Shown: positions 53,945 to 62,423 of the stretch, piece by piece
Numbering within the stretch: the stretch's first letter is position 1
Layout of the letters: each line of letters starts with the position of its first letter
NCBI GenBank assembly: GCA_020073165.1
Contig: JAIQFP010000006.1
Span: 124,001-188,000, forward strand
Direction of reading: 5' to 3'
Source of the DNA: Terriglobia bacterium
GTDB lineage: Bacteria; Acidobacteriota; Terriglobia; Terriglobales; Acidobacteriaceae
Length of the DNA stretch: 64,000 nt
Notes under the pieces: generated by a model
What the model was told of the DNA's origin: nothing
What the model saw: the letters and a program-made list of their open reading frames with translations, nothing else
Database searches by the model: none
Translations under genes and position numbers: made by a program

Positions 53945-53977
53945 AAGCAACCAGTCTACAAGCGTCAGTCGTTGGGC

Positions 53978-54048
53978 GTCAGGTGCTTGGTCTCAGGTTT
54001 CGGGTGTCAGGTCTCAGGCTTCCAGTGATGCTCCAAGCCTGACACCCG
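53978..54048. repeat. Repeat of GTCAGGTCTCAGG units (copy 1)
   Basis: TGTCAGGTCTCAGGCTT (54005-54021) pairs with AAGCCTGACACCCG (54034-54048). A preceding variant lies at 53978-53997. The related GACCTGACACCTGCGACCTGAG occurs at 54228-54256. Confidence 0.7.
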
Positions 54049-54227
54049 CGACCTGATGTCCGTTGCCCCTTCCCCGCCCGGCAAGGTATCATTTGGAGTA
54101 CACATCGATCCCGCCTATTCCTGCAATTCAGCAACTGCGCAGTCAACTGCGGGCAACAAGTGTGTGCGACCCCCGGGAAAATGCGGCAAAACTTGTTTTT
54201 CCAGAGGCTTCATGTGCCAGGATTCAT

Positions 54228-54256
54228 ACCTGAGACCTGACACCTGCGACCTGAGA
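54228..54256. repeat. GACCTGACACC repeat unit (copy 2)
   Basis: CTGAGACCTGACACCTGCGACCTGAG-type sequence is the reverse complement of the unit at 54005-54021 and lies 25-50 bp before purA's TTG start. Confidence 0.6.
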
Positions 54257-54282
54257 ACCGAAGTAGAGAACGGAGTCAGCTT

Positions 54283-55629
54283 TTGAACAAGGGCAAGACG
54301 GCGGTCATCATCGGTGCGCAATGGGGCGACGAGGGCAAAGGCAAGATCGTCGACGTCCTCTCCGAGAATTTCTCCATGGTCGCGCGCTACGCCGGAGGGC
54401 ACAACGCCGGCCACACCGTCATCATCAATGGCAAGAAATTTATCCTGCAACTGGTGCCGTCGGGCGTGCTGCGCCCGGGATGCCGCGGGGTCATCGGCAA
54501 CGGCGTCGTACTCGATCCTGTCGCCTTGCTCAAAGAGATTGCCAACCTGCGCGCCGCGGGTGTCACGATTGACGGTAACCTGTTCGTCAGCAACCGTGCC
54601 CAGGTCATCCTGCCCTATCACCGCATGATCGAACTGGCGGCGGAGAATGCACCCGGACGAGTGAAGATCGGCACGACCTCCCGCGGCATTGGTCCGGCTT
54701 ACGAAGACAAGATGGGCCGCCGCGGCCTGCGTGTCGCGGACCTGCTCGACCTCGAACTGCTCAAGACCCACATCGAAAACGCGGTGCATGAGAAGAACAT
54801 GATCGCGCACGCGCTGTTCAACTCCGAGCCGCTCGATGCCGACAAGATGTACAAGGAATACGCCGACGCCTCCGCCCAGATCGCGCCCTTTGTCTGCGAC
54901 ACCGCCGCGCTGCTCAACCAGGCCCTGGCCGGCGGCGAGTCCGTAATGTTCGAAGGCGCCCAAGGCACCATGCTCGACATCGATCATGGCACCTATCCCT
55001 TCGTGACCTCTTCCAGTTCCACCTCCGGCGGCGCGGCCACTGGAACCGGCGTCGCACCCACGGCGATCAGCACCGTCATCGGCGTGACCAAGGCCTACTG
55101 CACCCGTGTCGGCGGAGGCCCTTTCCCTACCGAGGCGCTCGACGCTCTCGGCGACCAACTGCGCGCCCGCGGCAACGAGTTCGGCGCCGTCACCGGACGT
55201 CCCCGTCGCTGTGGCTGGCTTGATTTGCCTCTCTTGCGTTACGCTGGCATGATTAACGGAATCTCCTGGCTGGTGGTGACCAAGCTCGACGTGCTGGACG
55301 AACTGGCCGAGATTCCGATTTGCGTGGGGTATAAGATTAACGGCAAGAAAACAGCGGAGATTCCGGCCCAGGCCAGCGGCTACGATCAGATCGAGTGCGT
55401 GTACAAGAAGATGCCGGGTTGGCGCACCTCGACTCAGGGGATCACCCAGATGGAGAAGCTGCCAAAAGCAGCCCGCGAATACCTTGCTTTTGTGGAGAAG
55501 GAGAGCGGCGCCCGCATCGGAATGGTCTCCACCGGACCAGGACGTGAGCAGACTATGTTTGTGGATGAGTTTTCCGCGGGGTTGAGGGCTTTGGCAGAAC
55601 CCAGAACCAGGGCCCAGGCAAGAATCTAA
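54283..55629 (+). CDS. purA: Adenylosuccinate synthetase
   Basis: The enzyme makes adenylosuccinate from IMP, aspartate and GTP, the first committed AMP step. It is 448 residues. The P-loop-like GAQWGDEGKGKIVD is at the start, followed by YAGGHNAGHT. The conserved FEGAQGTMLDIDHGTYPFVTSS and later VCGGPF-equivalent (RVGGGPFPTE) are present, then GRPRRCGWLDLPLLRYA. TTG start at 54283 with GGAG about 10 bp upstream. It is followed by a small monooxygenase-like gene 20 bp later. Confidence 0.97.
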   Translation: MNKGKTAVIIGAQWGDEGKGKIVDVLSENFSMVARYAGGHNAGHTVIINGKKFILQLVPSGVLRPGCRGVIGNGVVLDPVALLKEIANLRAAGVTIDGNLFVSNRAQVILPYHRMIELAAENAPGRVKIGTTSRGIGPAYEDKMGRRGLRVADLLDLELLKTHIENAVHEKNMIAHALFNSEPLDADKMYKEYADASAQIAPFVCDTAALLNQALAGGESVMFEGAQGTMLDIDHGTYPFVTSSSSTSGGAATGTGVAPTAISTVIGVTKAYCTRVGGGPFPTEALDALGDQLRARGNEFGAVTGRPRRCGWLDLPLLRYAGMINGISWLVVTKLDVLDELAEIPICVGYKINGKKTAEIPAQASGYDQIECVYKKMPGWRTSTQGITQMEKLPKAAREYLAFVEKESGARIGMVSTGPGREQTMFVDEFSAGLRALAEPRTRAQARI

Positions 55630-55649
55630 CCTAGCGAACGGAGCAGGCG

Positions 55650-55937
55650 ATGGTTGTTCTGGCGGTAACGTGGATGGCAAAAGTAGGCCACGAAGCGGAA
55701 GTGGCCGGCGTTCTTTCCAAGCTCACCGAAGAATCACGCAAGGAGCCCGGCTGCTTGTTGTACCAGGTGCACCGCCACAAGACCGAGCCCCGCCGCTTCT
55801 TCATCTACGAGCAGTACAAGGACGACGCCGCCCTCGAAGCCCACCGCGCCGCCCCCCACTTCCTGCAATACGCCCGCAAAGAACTAACCAAGGTCGCCGA
55901 CCGCGTCGAGGGGCAACTCTACGACCCACTGGGGTGA
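55650..55937 (+). CDS. Antibiotic-biosynthesis-monooxygenase-like (ABM) protein
   Basis: The 95-residue protein has the ABM dimeric alpha/beta barrel pattern: VLAVTWMAKVGHEAEVAGVLSKLTEESRKEPGCLLYQVHRHKTEPRRFFIYEQYKDDAALEAHRAAPHFLQY. Members include quinol monooxygenases (YgiN) and heme-degrading IsdG types; this one lacks a clear heme-ligand set. The cellular substrate is unknown. It starts 20 bp after purA and is probably in the same transcript. A repeat follows. Confidence 0.85.
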   Translation: MVVLAVTWMAKVGHEAEVAGVLSKLTEESRKEPGCLLYQVHRHKTEPRRFFIYEQYKDDAALEAHRAAPHFLQYARKELTKVADRVEGQLYDPLG

Positions 55938-55964
55938 GAATCCCATCCAGCAATCAATGTATTT

Positions 55965-56095
55965 GTCATCCTGAGCGAAGCGAAGGACCTGCTTTCTGCC
56001 GGGGTCAGCACAGACCAGCCCCGCAGGGGCGGCCCACCGTATCCCATCGCTTCAGCGCTGGGTAGCTCAGGCAGGAACGACAAAATCCCAGAGGG
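55965..56095. repeat. Inverted repeat with GTCATCCTGAGCGAAGC arm (copy 2)
   Basis: The 29-base arm GTCATCCTGAGCGAAGC... at 55965-55993 matches the arm at 41526. A GC-rich middle with CCGCAGGGGCGGCC follows. The complementary side (CAGGCAGGAACGACA, about 56068-56083) is partially degraded. Confidence 0.75.
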
Positions 56096-56101
56096 ACCGC
56101 A

Positions 56102-56129
56102 CAAAAAGACGCGCGGTTTCAGCCGCGCC
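56102..56129 (-). terminator. Rho-independent terminator of the tautomerase gene
   Basis: On the minus strand GCGCGG-CTGAAA-CCGCGC (stem bases 56128-56123 and 56116-56111) is followed by GTCTTTTTG. It starts 3 bp past the stop codon of the gene at 56132-56323. Confidence 0.9.
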
Positions 56130-56131
56130 CG

Positions 56132-56323
56132 TCACTTCTCCTTATCCGCCATCAATACCCCGCCCGAGGCGTAGCTCTCCTTCGACACTTCGACGAAGGT
56201 CACCACGATCGCCTCGCGCCGCGCACCCGCCTCTTCCACCATGGCGTCGGTAATGCGGTGCGCCAGCTTGCGCTTCTGATCCGCGGTCCGGCCGGTCAAC
56301 ATTGTCACTTGAACCAATGGCAT
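56132..56323 (-). CDS. 4-oxalocrotonate tautomerase-family protein
   Basis: The 63-residue protein starts MPLVQVTMLTGRTADQKRKLAHRITDAMVEEAGARREAIVVTFVEV, with the catalytic N-terminal Pro2 after Met removal. A conserved Arg in the VxLxxGRTxEQ region is also present. Family members tautomerise oxalocrotonate or act as small isomerases; the substrate here is unknown. It is upstream-adjacent to ndk (22 bp gap), same strand, and ends at a strong terminator. Confidence 0.88.
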   Translation of the reverse strand: MPLVQVTMLTGRTADQKRKLAHRITDAMVEEAGARREAIVVTFVEVSKESYASGGVLMADKEK

Positions 56324-56345
56324 GAAAACAACTCCTGGCTACCAG

Positions 56346-56771
56346 CTATTTCGCCAACTCATATCCCGCGAAGAAGAAACTCAACTCAAACCGCGCCGTA
56401 TCTTCCGCATCGGAGCCATGAATCGCATTATGCTCGATGTTGGTCGCCCACTTCTTGCGAATCGTGCCTTCTTCCGCATTGGCCGGATTGGTCGCCCCCA
56501 TCAGCTTGCGCAGGTCGGCGATGGCCTCTTCCTTCTCCAGCGCCAGCGCCACAATCGGCCCACTCGACATGAAATCGGTCAGCGAATTGTAAAAAGGCCT
56601 CCCCGCATGCACCGCGTAGAACTGTTCCGCCTGATGCTTGTTGATCTCCAGCATCTTCATGGCGAGAATGCGGAAGTTGTTCTTCTCGAATTGCTCAATG
56701 ATGTCTCCGACCGCGTTCTTCCGCACCGCGTCCGGCTTGACAATAGTAAGAGTACGTTGCAAGGTTTTCAT
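56346..56771 (-). CDS. ndk: Nucleoside diphosphate kinase
   Basis: The enzyme transfers phosphate between NTPs and NDPs. It is 141 residues, with [19 protein letters not shown] at the N-terminus. The catalytic histidine lies in [20 protein letters not shown] (His-Gly-Ser-Asp). [22 protein letters not shown] is a conserved family block. The ATG at 56771 is followed on the 5' side by repeated GTCGTTGG units. It is co-directional with the tautomerase gene. Confidence 0.96.
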   Translation of the reverse strand: MKTLQRTLTIVKPDAVRKNAVGDIIEQFEKNNFRILAMKMLEINKHQAEQFYAVHAGRPFYNSLTDFMSSGPIVALALEKEEAIADLRKLMGATNPANAEEGTIRKKWATNIEHNAIHGSDAEDTARFELSFFFAGYELAK

Positions 56772-56850
56772 TCGGTCGTTGGTCCTTAGTCGTTAGTCGT
56801 TGGTCGTTGATCGTTGGTTGTTGGTTGTTGGTTATTGGTTATTGGCTTTG
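56772..56850. repeat. GTCGTTGGT-type tandem units (copy 2)
   Basis: The run GGTCGTTGGTCC..GTCGTTAGTCGTTGGTCGTTGATCGTTGG (56774-56820) shares the heptamer of the scpA-scpB repeat and continues into TTGGTTATTGG-type units (to 56848). It lacks a complementary second half, so it is a one-sided copy upstream of ndk. Confidence 0.65.
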
Positions 56851-56879
56851 TCCGCTTCGTATCAGGGTATGGCTTCAGC

Positions 56880-56990
56880 CGTACCGCAATGGATCGACTG
56901 ACGACCCGCTTTAGCGGCTGCAGCGCCTGAAGGCGCGATACTGCTACTCCTGGCGCGGCATCGCTGAAGCAATGCCCTGATACGAATCAA
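56880..56990. repeat. Small palindromes upstream of ndk / downstream of sucD
   Basis: Contains CCGCTTTAGCGGC and GCGCCTGAAGGCGC-type hairpins, related in form to the 39719-39738 palindrome (GCGCTTTAGCGC). It is the last intergenic block before the convergent sucD end. Confidence 0.5.
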
Positions 56991-57028
56991 AGCCTTGTTT
57001 GTTGCTCGATACTTGCAACTCGGAACTC

Positions 57029-57913
57029 TTAGGCGCGCGCCGTCACCCCCATCGCCGCAATCGCCGTTTCCCCGATCACAGCCGGGGTCTTGGCCACGCG
57101 AATGCCCGCCGCTTCCATAGCTTTGATCTTCTCTGCCGCAGTTCCCTTCCCGCCGGAAATGATCGCTCCGGCATGGCCCATGCGCCGCCCCGGAGGCGCA
57201 GTCTGCCCGGCAATGAAGCCAACTACCGGCTTCTTCATGTGCGACTTCACGTATTCCGCCGCCGTCTCTTCGGCATTGCCGCCGATTTCCCCGATCATCA
57301 CCACCACTTCCGTCTGCGGATCGCGGTTGAACAGTTCAAGTGCATCCACAAAATTGGTGCCGATGATGGGGTCACCCCCAATGCCGATCGCGGTGGACTG
57401 TCCAATCCCCCGCGTGGTCAGCTGATACACCGCCTCGTAGGTCAGCGTCCCCGAGCGCGAGACAATCCCCACCGGGCCTTCGCGATGAATATGTCCCGGC
57501 ATGATGCCAATCTTGCACTTGCCCGGCGAAATGATCCCTGGACAGTTCGGCCCGATCAGCCGCGCTCGCCGGTTTTGCAGAAATTCCCACGCCCGCACCA
57601 TGTCCAGCGTCGGGATGCCTTCCGTGATGCACACAATCAGCTCGATCTCCGCATCAGCCGCTTCCATGATGGCGTCCGCGGCATACGGCGGCGGAACAAA
57701 GATGACCGAAGCGTCCGCCCCGGTCTTGCTCACCGCTTCCTGCACGCTGTTGAAAATGGGCCAGCCTTCGTGAGTCGTGCCGCCTTTTCCAGGAGTCACT
57801 CCGCCCACAATCTTGGTTCCGTATTCCGCACAGGCCTTGGCGTGAAACGTCCCTTCCCGCCCGGTCAGCCCCTGCACCACCACTCGCGTCGACTTATCAA
57901 TTAGGATTGCCAT
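57029..57913 (-). CDS. sucD: Succinyl-CoA ligase alpha subunit
   Basis: The TCA-cycle enzyme makes succinyl-CoA or ATP/GTP with its beta partner. The 294-residue alpha subunit has the CoA-binding Rossmann part ([34 protein letters not shown]). The phosphorylated histidine lies in [14 protein letters not shown] near the C-terminus. [12 protein letters not shown] is also present. It follows sucC by 37 bp on the minus strand. Confidence 0.97.
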   Translation of the reverse strand: MAILIDKSTRVVVQGLTGREGTFHAKACAEYGTKIVGGVTPGKGGTTHEGWPIFNSVQEAVSKTGADASVIFVPPPYAADAIMEAADAEIELIVCITEGIPTLDMVRAWEFLQNRRARLIGPNCPGIISPGKCKIGIMPGHIHREGPVGIVSRSGTLTYEAVYQLTTRGIGQSTAIGIGGDPIIGTNFVDALELFNRDPQTEVVVMIGEIGGNAEETAAEYVKSHMKKPVVGFIAGQTAPPGRRMGHAGAIISGGKGTAAEKIKAMEAAGIRVAKTPAVIGETAIAAMGVTARA

Positions 57914-57950
57914 AAATTATTCACTTCCGATTACTCATTTCCGTTAGGAA

Positions 57951-59126
57951 CTATGCGGCCCCTGCCGCCGCGACCACCTTCTCCGCCGCGTCCTTCATTG
58001 TCTCCGCCACGATGAAGTTCAGGCCCGACTGCTTCAGGATCTCCCGTCCCGCCTCCACGTTCGTTCCTTCCAGCCGCAACACAATCGGCAGTTGGATGTG
58101 CGTCTTGTTCGCCGCCTCCACCACGCCCGTGGCCAGCGTATCCACCCGCAGGATGCCGCCAAAAATATTGATCAGCACCGCTTTCACATTCTTGTCGCTG
58201 AGCAGAATCTCGAACGCATGCGTCACCTGCTCGGCATTCGCCCCGCCGCCCACGTCGAGAAAATTCGCGGGCATCCCACCGGCATACTTGATAATGTCCA
58301 TAGTCGACATGGCTAGCCCCGCGCCATTCACCATACAGCCCACATTCCCGTCGAGCTTGATGTAGTTCAGGCTGTACTTCGAGGCCTCCACCTCCAGCGG
58401 GTCTTCCTCGCTGATGTCGCGCAGTTCCCGGATGTCAGGATGGCGGAACAGCGCGTTGTCATCGAAATTGAGCTTGGCGTCGAGCGCGAACAGGCGGCCG
58501 TCGCTGCAGGTAATAAATGGATTGATCTCGACCAGTGAGGCGTCCGTGTCGAGAAACGCGCGGTAAAGACTGGTCAGGAACTGCACCGCCGGATTGATCT
58601 GCTGCGGCTTGAGTCCGAGCGAGAAAGCAATCTTCCGCGCCTGGAAGGGCTCCAGCCCCATGCCCGGGTCAATATGCTGCTTGAGGATTGCACCGGGGTT
58701 CTCCGCCGCCACCTGCTCAATCTCCATTCCACCCGCCGCCGACGCCATGAAAACCGGTTTGGCTTCTGCCCGATCCAGCAGAATGCCCAGGTAGAGTTCC
58801 TTCTCGATCGGCAGCGTCTCTTCAATCAGCAAGCGCTGCACAATCTTTCCTTCCGGCCCGGTCTGGTGCGTAACCAGTCGCATTCCGAGCATCTTGCCGG
58901 CAAGATCGGCAGCCTCCGCGACCGACTTGGCGATCTTCACCCCGCCGCCCTTGCCGCGTCCGCCGGCATGAATCTGCGCTTTGACCACCACTCCGCTGGC
59001 GCCGGCGTCGAACAGGTTCTTGGTGGCCGTCTCCGCTTGCTCCCGGGTTTCCGCCATCTCGCCGCGCGGCACGGCCACGCCGTACTTCTTCAGAATTGCT
59101 TTGCCCTGATACTCATGAATTTTCAT
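57951..59126 (-). CDS. sucC: Succinyl-CoA ligase (ADP-forming) beta subunit
   Basis: The 391-residue subunit has an ATP-grasp N-terminal domain ([37 protein letters not shown]) and the C-terminal ligase CoA domain. [18 protein letters not shown] and [17 protein letters not shown]-like segments ([10 protein letters not shown]) are visible. It forms the alpha2beta2 or alphabeta enzyme with SucD. ATG at 59126. Nucleotide specificity (ADP or GDP) is not determined by what I can see. Confidence 0.96.
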   Translation of the reverse strand: MKIHEYQGKAILKKYGVAVPRGEMAETREQAETATKNLFDAGASGVVVKAQIHAGGRGKGGGVKIAKSVAEAADLAGKMLGMRLVTHQTGPEGKIVQRLLIEETLPIEKELYLGILLDRAEAKPVFMASAAGGMEIEQVAAENPGAILKQHIDPGMGLEPFQARKIAFSLGLKPQQINPAVQFLTSLYRAFLDTDASLVEINPFITCSDGRLFALDAKLNFDDNALFRHPDIRELRDISEEDPLEVEASKYSLNYIKLDGNVGCMVNGAGLAMSTMDIIKYAGGMPANFLDVGGGANAEQVTHAFEILLSDKNVKAVLINIFGGILRVDTLATGVVEAANKTHIQLPIVLRLEGTNVEAGREILKQSGLNFIVAETMKDAAEKVVAAAGAA

Positions 59127-59275
59127 AATGATTCCGGATCATCGTAATTTCGGAAGGGACCCGCTTGCGGCTTCTGACATGAGGCAGCAAACCATTGATT
59201 TTATAGAAGCCCCTCCGGTTGGGCAAACCTGAAGCGTCACGTTTCCCGGTGATTTGCTAACCTGTACTCGGGCCA

Positions 59276-60328
59276 ATGATCACTGACATCCTCCACCGCA
59301 TCGCCACCCACCGCCAGTCGCTCACGCGGGAGGAGTCCCGCGCCACCATGGCGGAAATTCTGGCGGGCGAATGCACCGACGCCCAGATCGCAGCCCTGCT
59401 CGTGGCCCTTCACATGAAAGGCGAGACGGTCGAAGAGATCGTTGGTTTCGCGGAAGCCATCCGCGCTGTTGCCTCTCCGTTAATCCTGCATCAGAATTCC
59501 ACCGTGGACGTCAGCGGCACCGAGCGCGACGCCCTAGTTGACACCTGCGGCACCGGCGGCGACGCCAGCGGCACTTTCAACATCTCCACCGCCACGGCGC
59601 TGGTGACAGCCGGCGCGGGCGTGCGCGTAGCTAAGCACGGCAATCGCAGCGTGACCTCCAAATGCGGTTCGGCCGACGTCATGGAAGCGCTCGGCGTGAA
59701 CATCAACCTGCCGCCCGCCCGCTTGGCTGCCTGCCTGGAGCAAGTCGGATTCGCCTTCCTGTTCGCTCCCGCCATGCACTCGGCCATGAAATACGTCCAA
59801 CCTGCCCGCCGCGAACTGCGGCTGCGCACGGTTTTCAACCTGCTCGGCCCGCTCACCAACCCCGCCCACGCCTCAGCCCAGGTGGTTGGGGTCTATTCGG
59901 TCGAACTGGTGGAGAAATTGGCAGAGGCCCTCAGCATGCTGGGATTGCACCGCGCCGTGGTGGTGCATGGATTGGATGGTCTGGATGAAATCAGTATCAG
60001 CGGCCCCACTCGCGTTGCTGAAGTCCGCGAGGGCAGTGTTCGCACCTATGAAGTCACCCCCGAGGAATTCGGCATGAAACGCGCAGCCATCGAAGAAATC
60101 TCCGGCGGAGATGCCGCCGCCAACGCTGCCATCATCCGTGAGGTTCTCGGCGGGAAGAAGTCGCCACGCCGCGACGTAGTCCTGCTCAACGCCGCCGCCT
60201 CCCTGGTGGCCGCCAGCAAAGCCGACCACCTCGCCGAAGCCTTGCCCCTGGCCGCCCGCGCTATCGATTCCGGCGCCGCCGCAAGCAAACTGGACGCGCT
60301 GGTGCGCTTCACCAACGCCCACCATTAG
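59276..60328 (+). CDS. trpD: Anthranilate phosphoribosyltransferase
   Basis: The enzyme couples anthranilate to PRPP in tryptophan synthesis. The 350-residue protein has the helical N-terminal lobe ([30 protein letters not shown]). The glycine-rich PRPP motif [17 protein letters not shown] is followed by [23 protein letters not shown]. The DE-type Mg2+ motif is in [13 protein letters not shown] at 59276. No other trp genes are visible nearby, so it is split from the pathway operon. Confidence 0.96.
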   Translation: MITDILHRIATHRQSLTREESRATMAEILAGECTDAQIAALLVALHMKGETVEEIVGFAEAIRAVASPLILHQNSTVDVSGTERDALVDTCGTGGDASGTFNISTATALVTAGAGVRVAKHGNRSVTSKCGSADVMEALGVNINLPPARLAACLEQVGFAFLFAPAMHSAMKYVQPARRELRLRTVFNLLGPLTNPAHASAQVVGVYSVELVEKLAEALSMLGLHRAVVVHGLDGLDEISISGPTRVAEVREGSVRTYEVTPEEFGMKRAAIEEISGGDAAANAAIIREVLGGKKSPRRDVVLLNAAASLVAASKADHLAEALPLAARAIDSGAAASKLDALVRFTNAHH

Positions 60329-60369
60329 GCTGCCCACCGTAGCGGCCACCGGCCAAAAGGACAACCGCG

Positions 60370-60846
60370 CTACCCTGCCGCCTTCTTCAGCCGTTCAATC
60401 TGCTCCAGATGATTCGGCCCGTGCCCCGCCATCATCCCCACGTACTCCGCGACCGTGACCTTGCGTTTGTGTTCCGGATGGGACGCACCCTTCTCCAGGT
60501 CGGCCGCCTTCAAACGCCTCAACAGACGCACATTGCTGTAGCGATTCAACCCATAGGCAGCAACCAGTTCCGCCGGAGACTCCTGCATGTATCCGAGATT
60601 CCGCGCCCAGGCGTCCTGATCCATGGGCGCAAGCACAGGATCCCTGTCCGCCAGCATCTGCCGCATACGGTAGGAGTACACGACTTCGATGTCCGCCAGG
60701 TGCCCGAGAATTTCCAGGATGCACCACTTGTCCGGCGACGGCTTGTAGCGCAGCGTCTTGTCCGGCAGCCCCGACACCGCCGCCGCAATCAGCTTTGGAC
60801 TCCTCTCCGCCGCGTCCAGATGTTTCTTCAATTCCGCTTCCGTCAT
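60370..60846 (-). CDS. DinB-family metal-binding protein
   Basis: The 158-residue four-helix bundle protein has helix ILEILGHLADIEVVYSYRMRQML, with a His in the metal-binding position (HLAD). The second site is AGHGPNHLEQIERL, giving the DinB three-His arrangement. These proteins may act as thiol-dependent hydrolases or damage-related functions; the role is unknown. ATG at 60846 is preceded by GGAGGGGG. It is separated from the beta-CASP gene by an AT-rich inverted repeat. Confidence 0.88.
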   Translation of the reverse strand: MTEAELKKHLDAAERSPKLIAAAVSGLPDKTLRYKPSPDKWCILEILGHLADIEVVYSYRMRQMLADRDPVLAPMDQDAWARNLGYMQESPAELVAAYGLNRYSNVRLLRRLKAADLEKGASHPEHKRKVTVAEYVGMMAGHGPNHLEQIERLKKAAG

Positions 60847-60860
60847 GGCCCCCTCCGGGC

Positions 60861-60955
60861 GATTGTGCAATCGGAGGATTGTGTAATTTGGTAATTCGAA
60901 AAACCGCTCCCGGATCGGTTCGTAAATTACACAATTATCCGATTACAAAATTAAG
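60861..60955. repeat. Inverted repeat of ATTACACAATTACC type (copy 2)
   Basis: GTGTAATTTGGTAATTC (60881-60897) and GTAAATTACACAATTATCCGATTAC (60922-60946) fold on each other. The core matches the copy at 8281-8365. It lies between the DinB-like gene and the metallo-beta-lactamase gene. Confidence 0.85.
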
Positions 60956-62384
60956 AAATCTGTACCTTCTGCATCCACTGGGCAATCTGCACGTTCCATC
61001 CCAGCTCTTTGCTCATGGTATCGCGCAGCTGCGATGCTGCCGCCGGCTCCCCGTGCACCAGATAAGTCGCGCCCGGCTTCTTGGGGAACGTGTGCAGCCA
61101 CTCCAGCAGTTCCGGCGGGTCGGCATGATCACTGAACTGCTCGAAAGCCGCAATCTGCGCCCGGATCGGCACGATCTGCCCGAAGATCTTCACCTCCGGC
61201 GCGCCGCTCTTGATGGTAAACCCGCGCGTCCCCGGCGCCTGGAACCCGATGAAGATCACCGTGTTCCTCGGATCGGGCAGCCGCTGCGCCAAGTGATGCT
61301 GGATGCGCCCGCCGGTCACCATCCCGCTGGAAGAAATAATGATCGAGGGAAATTTCGTCTCGTTGATTCTCTTCGACTCCTCGGGCGTGGAGGCGAACGT
61401 CAGTTCCTTCCACTCCATTGGCGAGCCGCAGTTCTTGATCAGCTGCCGCGTCTCCTCGCTGTATTCCTCGCTGTGCTTCAGGAAAATCTGCACCGCCTGG
61501 ATGGCCATCGGGCTGTCGCAATACACGGGAATGCTGGGGAGCTGCCCGGCCAGCATCATCTGCTTCAGCATGAACAGCAGCTTCTGGGTCCGCTCCACCG
61601 CGAATGCCGGCACGATGACGCTGCCCCCGCGGGCCACGGTCTGCTTGATCAGCGCAGCCATCTCCGGCCGTGGATCAGTCGAGGGATGCCGCCGGTTGCC
61701 GTACGTCGATTCCATCACCAGCACATCGGCCGTCTCGCCCTCCGTGGGCCCGGAGTGCACCACTTTCCCCGGCGCCACGTTCTGGTTGCGCACCCGCCCG
61801 ATGTCGCCGGTAAACAGCAGCCTCCGGGTCTGCCCGTCGGTGCTGAGCGTAAGCTCCACCATCGACGATCCCAGGATGTGCGCCGCCCGCACAAAGCGGA
61901 ACGAAATTTCCGGGCAGAGCTGCCGGCTTTCCCCGAACGCCACCGGGTGGAAATACTGCAGCGCTTCCTGCGCTTCTTCCAGCGTGTACAGCGGCAGCGC
62001 CGGAGTATGTTTCGATGTCCTGGTCTTGTTGTAGAACGCCGCATCTTCTTCCTGCAGATGGCCGGAGTCCGGAAGGATGACCCCGCACAAGTCAATGGTT
62101 GCCGAGGTTGCATAGATCGGCCCGCGGAATCCTTCCTTCACCAGCCGGGGAATCCAGCCACAGTGATCCAGGTGCGCGTGCGTAAGCACGACCGCATCAA
62201 TTTCCCGCGCTGGAACCGGCGTGTCCTGCCAGTTGCGCTCCCGCCATTCCTTCGGTCCCTGGAACATCCCGCAGTCAATCAGGGTTTGACAGCCATCTTT
62301 CCCGCTGGGATCCGGGCTGCTGTTGATCAGGTGCTTCGAGCCCGTGACCGTTCCCGCCGCGCCAAGAAACTGGATGTAGGCCAA
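60951..62384 (-). CDS. MBL-fold beta-CASP RNA-processing-like nuclease
   Basis: The 477-residue protein has the metallo-beta-lactamase motif VVLTHAHLDHCGWIPRL. Further metal ligands are in DIGRV and the C-terminal beta-CASP (FSDHADPPELLEWL; MVTGGRIQHHL). It resembles the CPSF73/RNase J-like exonuclease group, which acts on RNA or nucleic acid. The exact substrate is unknown. The start is TTG at 62384, preceded by GGAGGTAAGAC, an exceptionally good Shine-Dalgarno. An AT-rich inverted repeat overlaps its 3' end. Confidence 0.93.
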   Translation of the reverse strand: MAYIQFLGAAGTVTGSKHLINSSPDPSGKDGCQTLIDCGMFQGPKEWRERNWQDTPVPAREIDAVVLTHAHLDHCGWIPRLVKEGFRGPIYATSATIDLCGVILPDSGHLQEEDAAFYNKTRTSKHTPALPLYTLEEAQEALQYFHPVAFGESRQLCPEISFRFVRAAHILGSSMVELTLSTDGQTRRLLFTGDIGRVRNQNVAPGKVVHSGPTEGETADVLVMESTYGNRRHPSTDPRPEMAALIKQTVARGGSVIVPAFAVERTQKLLFMLKQMMLAGQLPSIPVYCDSPMAIQAVQIFLKHSEEYSEETRQLIKNCGSPMEWKELTFASTPEESKRINETKFPSIIISSSGMVTGGRIQHHLAQRLPDPRNTVIFIGFQAPGTRGFTIKSGAPEVKIFGQIVPIRAQIAAFEQFSDHADPPELLEWLHTFPKKPGATYLVHGEPAAASQLRDTMSKELGWNVQIAQWMQKVQIS

Positions 62385-62423
62385 GTCTTACCTCCGGAGA
62401 GTTCCGATTTTAACCTGCGAAAA

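Larger units (their letters stand above)
53945..54282. other. Intergenic region mutM-purA with repeat units
   Basis: 338 bp between divergent mutM and purA. It holds two blocks of the GTCAGGTCTCAGG family (53978-54048 and 54228-54256). A forward frame at 54056-54286 is rich in Cys and Ser, overlaps the purA start and is rejected. I see no riboswitch. A candidate promoter for purA was not found. Confidence 0.5.

Noticed and set aside
53945-54282. Purine riboswitch upstream of purA
   Set aside because: The characteristic purine aptamer junction sequences are absent; only the repeat units could fold.
54056-54286. 76-codon forward frame before purA
   Set aside because: It overlaps repeat units and the purA start and has no ribosome binding site or domain.
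54115-55680. A 521-codon minus-strand frame opposite purA
   Set aside because: Shadow of purA; His/Gly/Asp-rich and without domain features.
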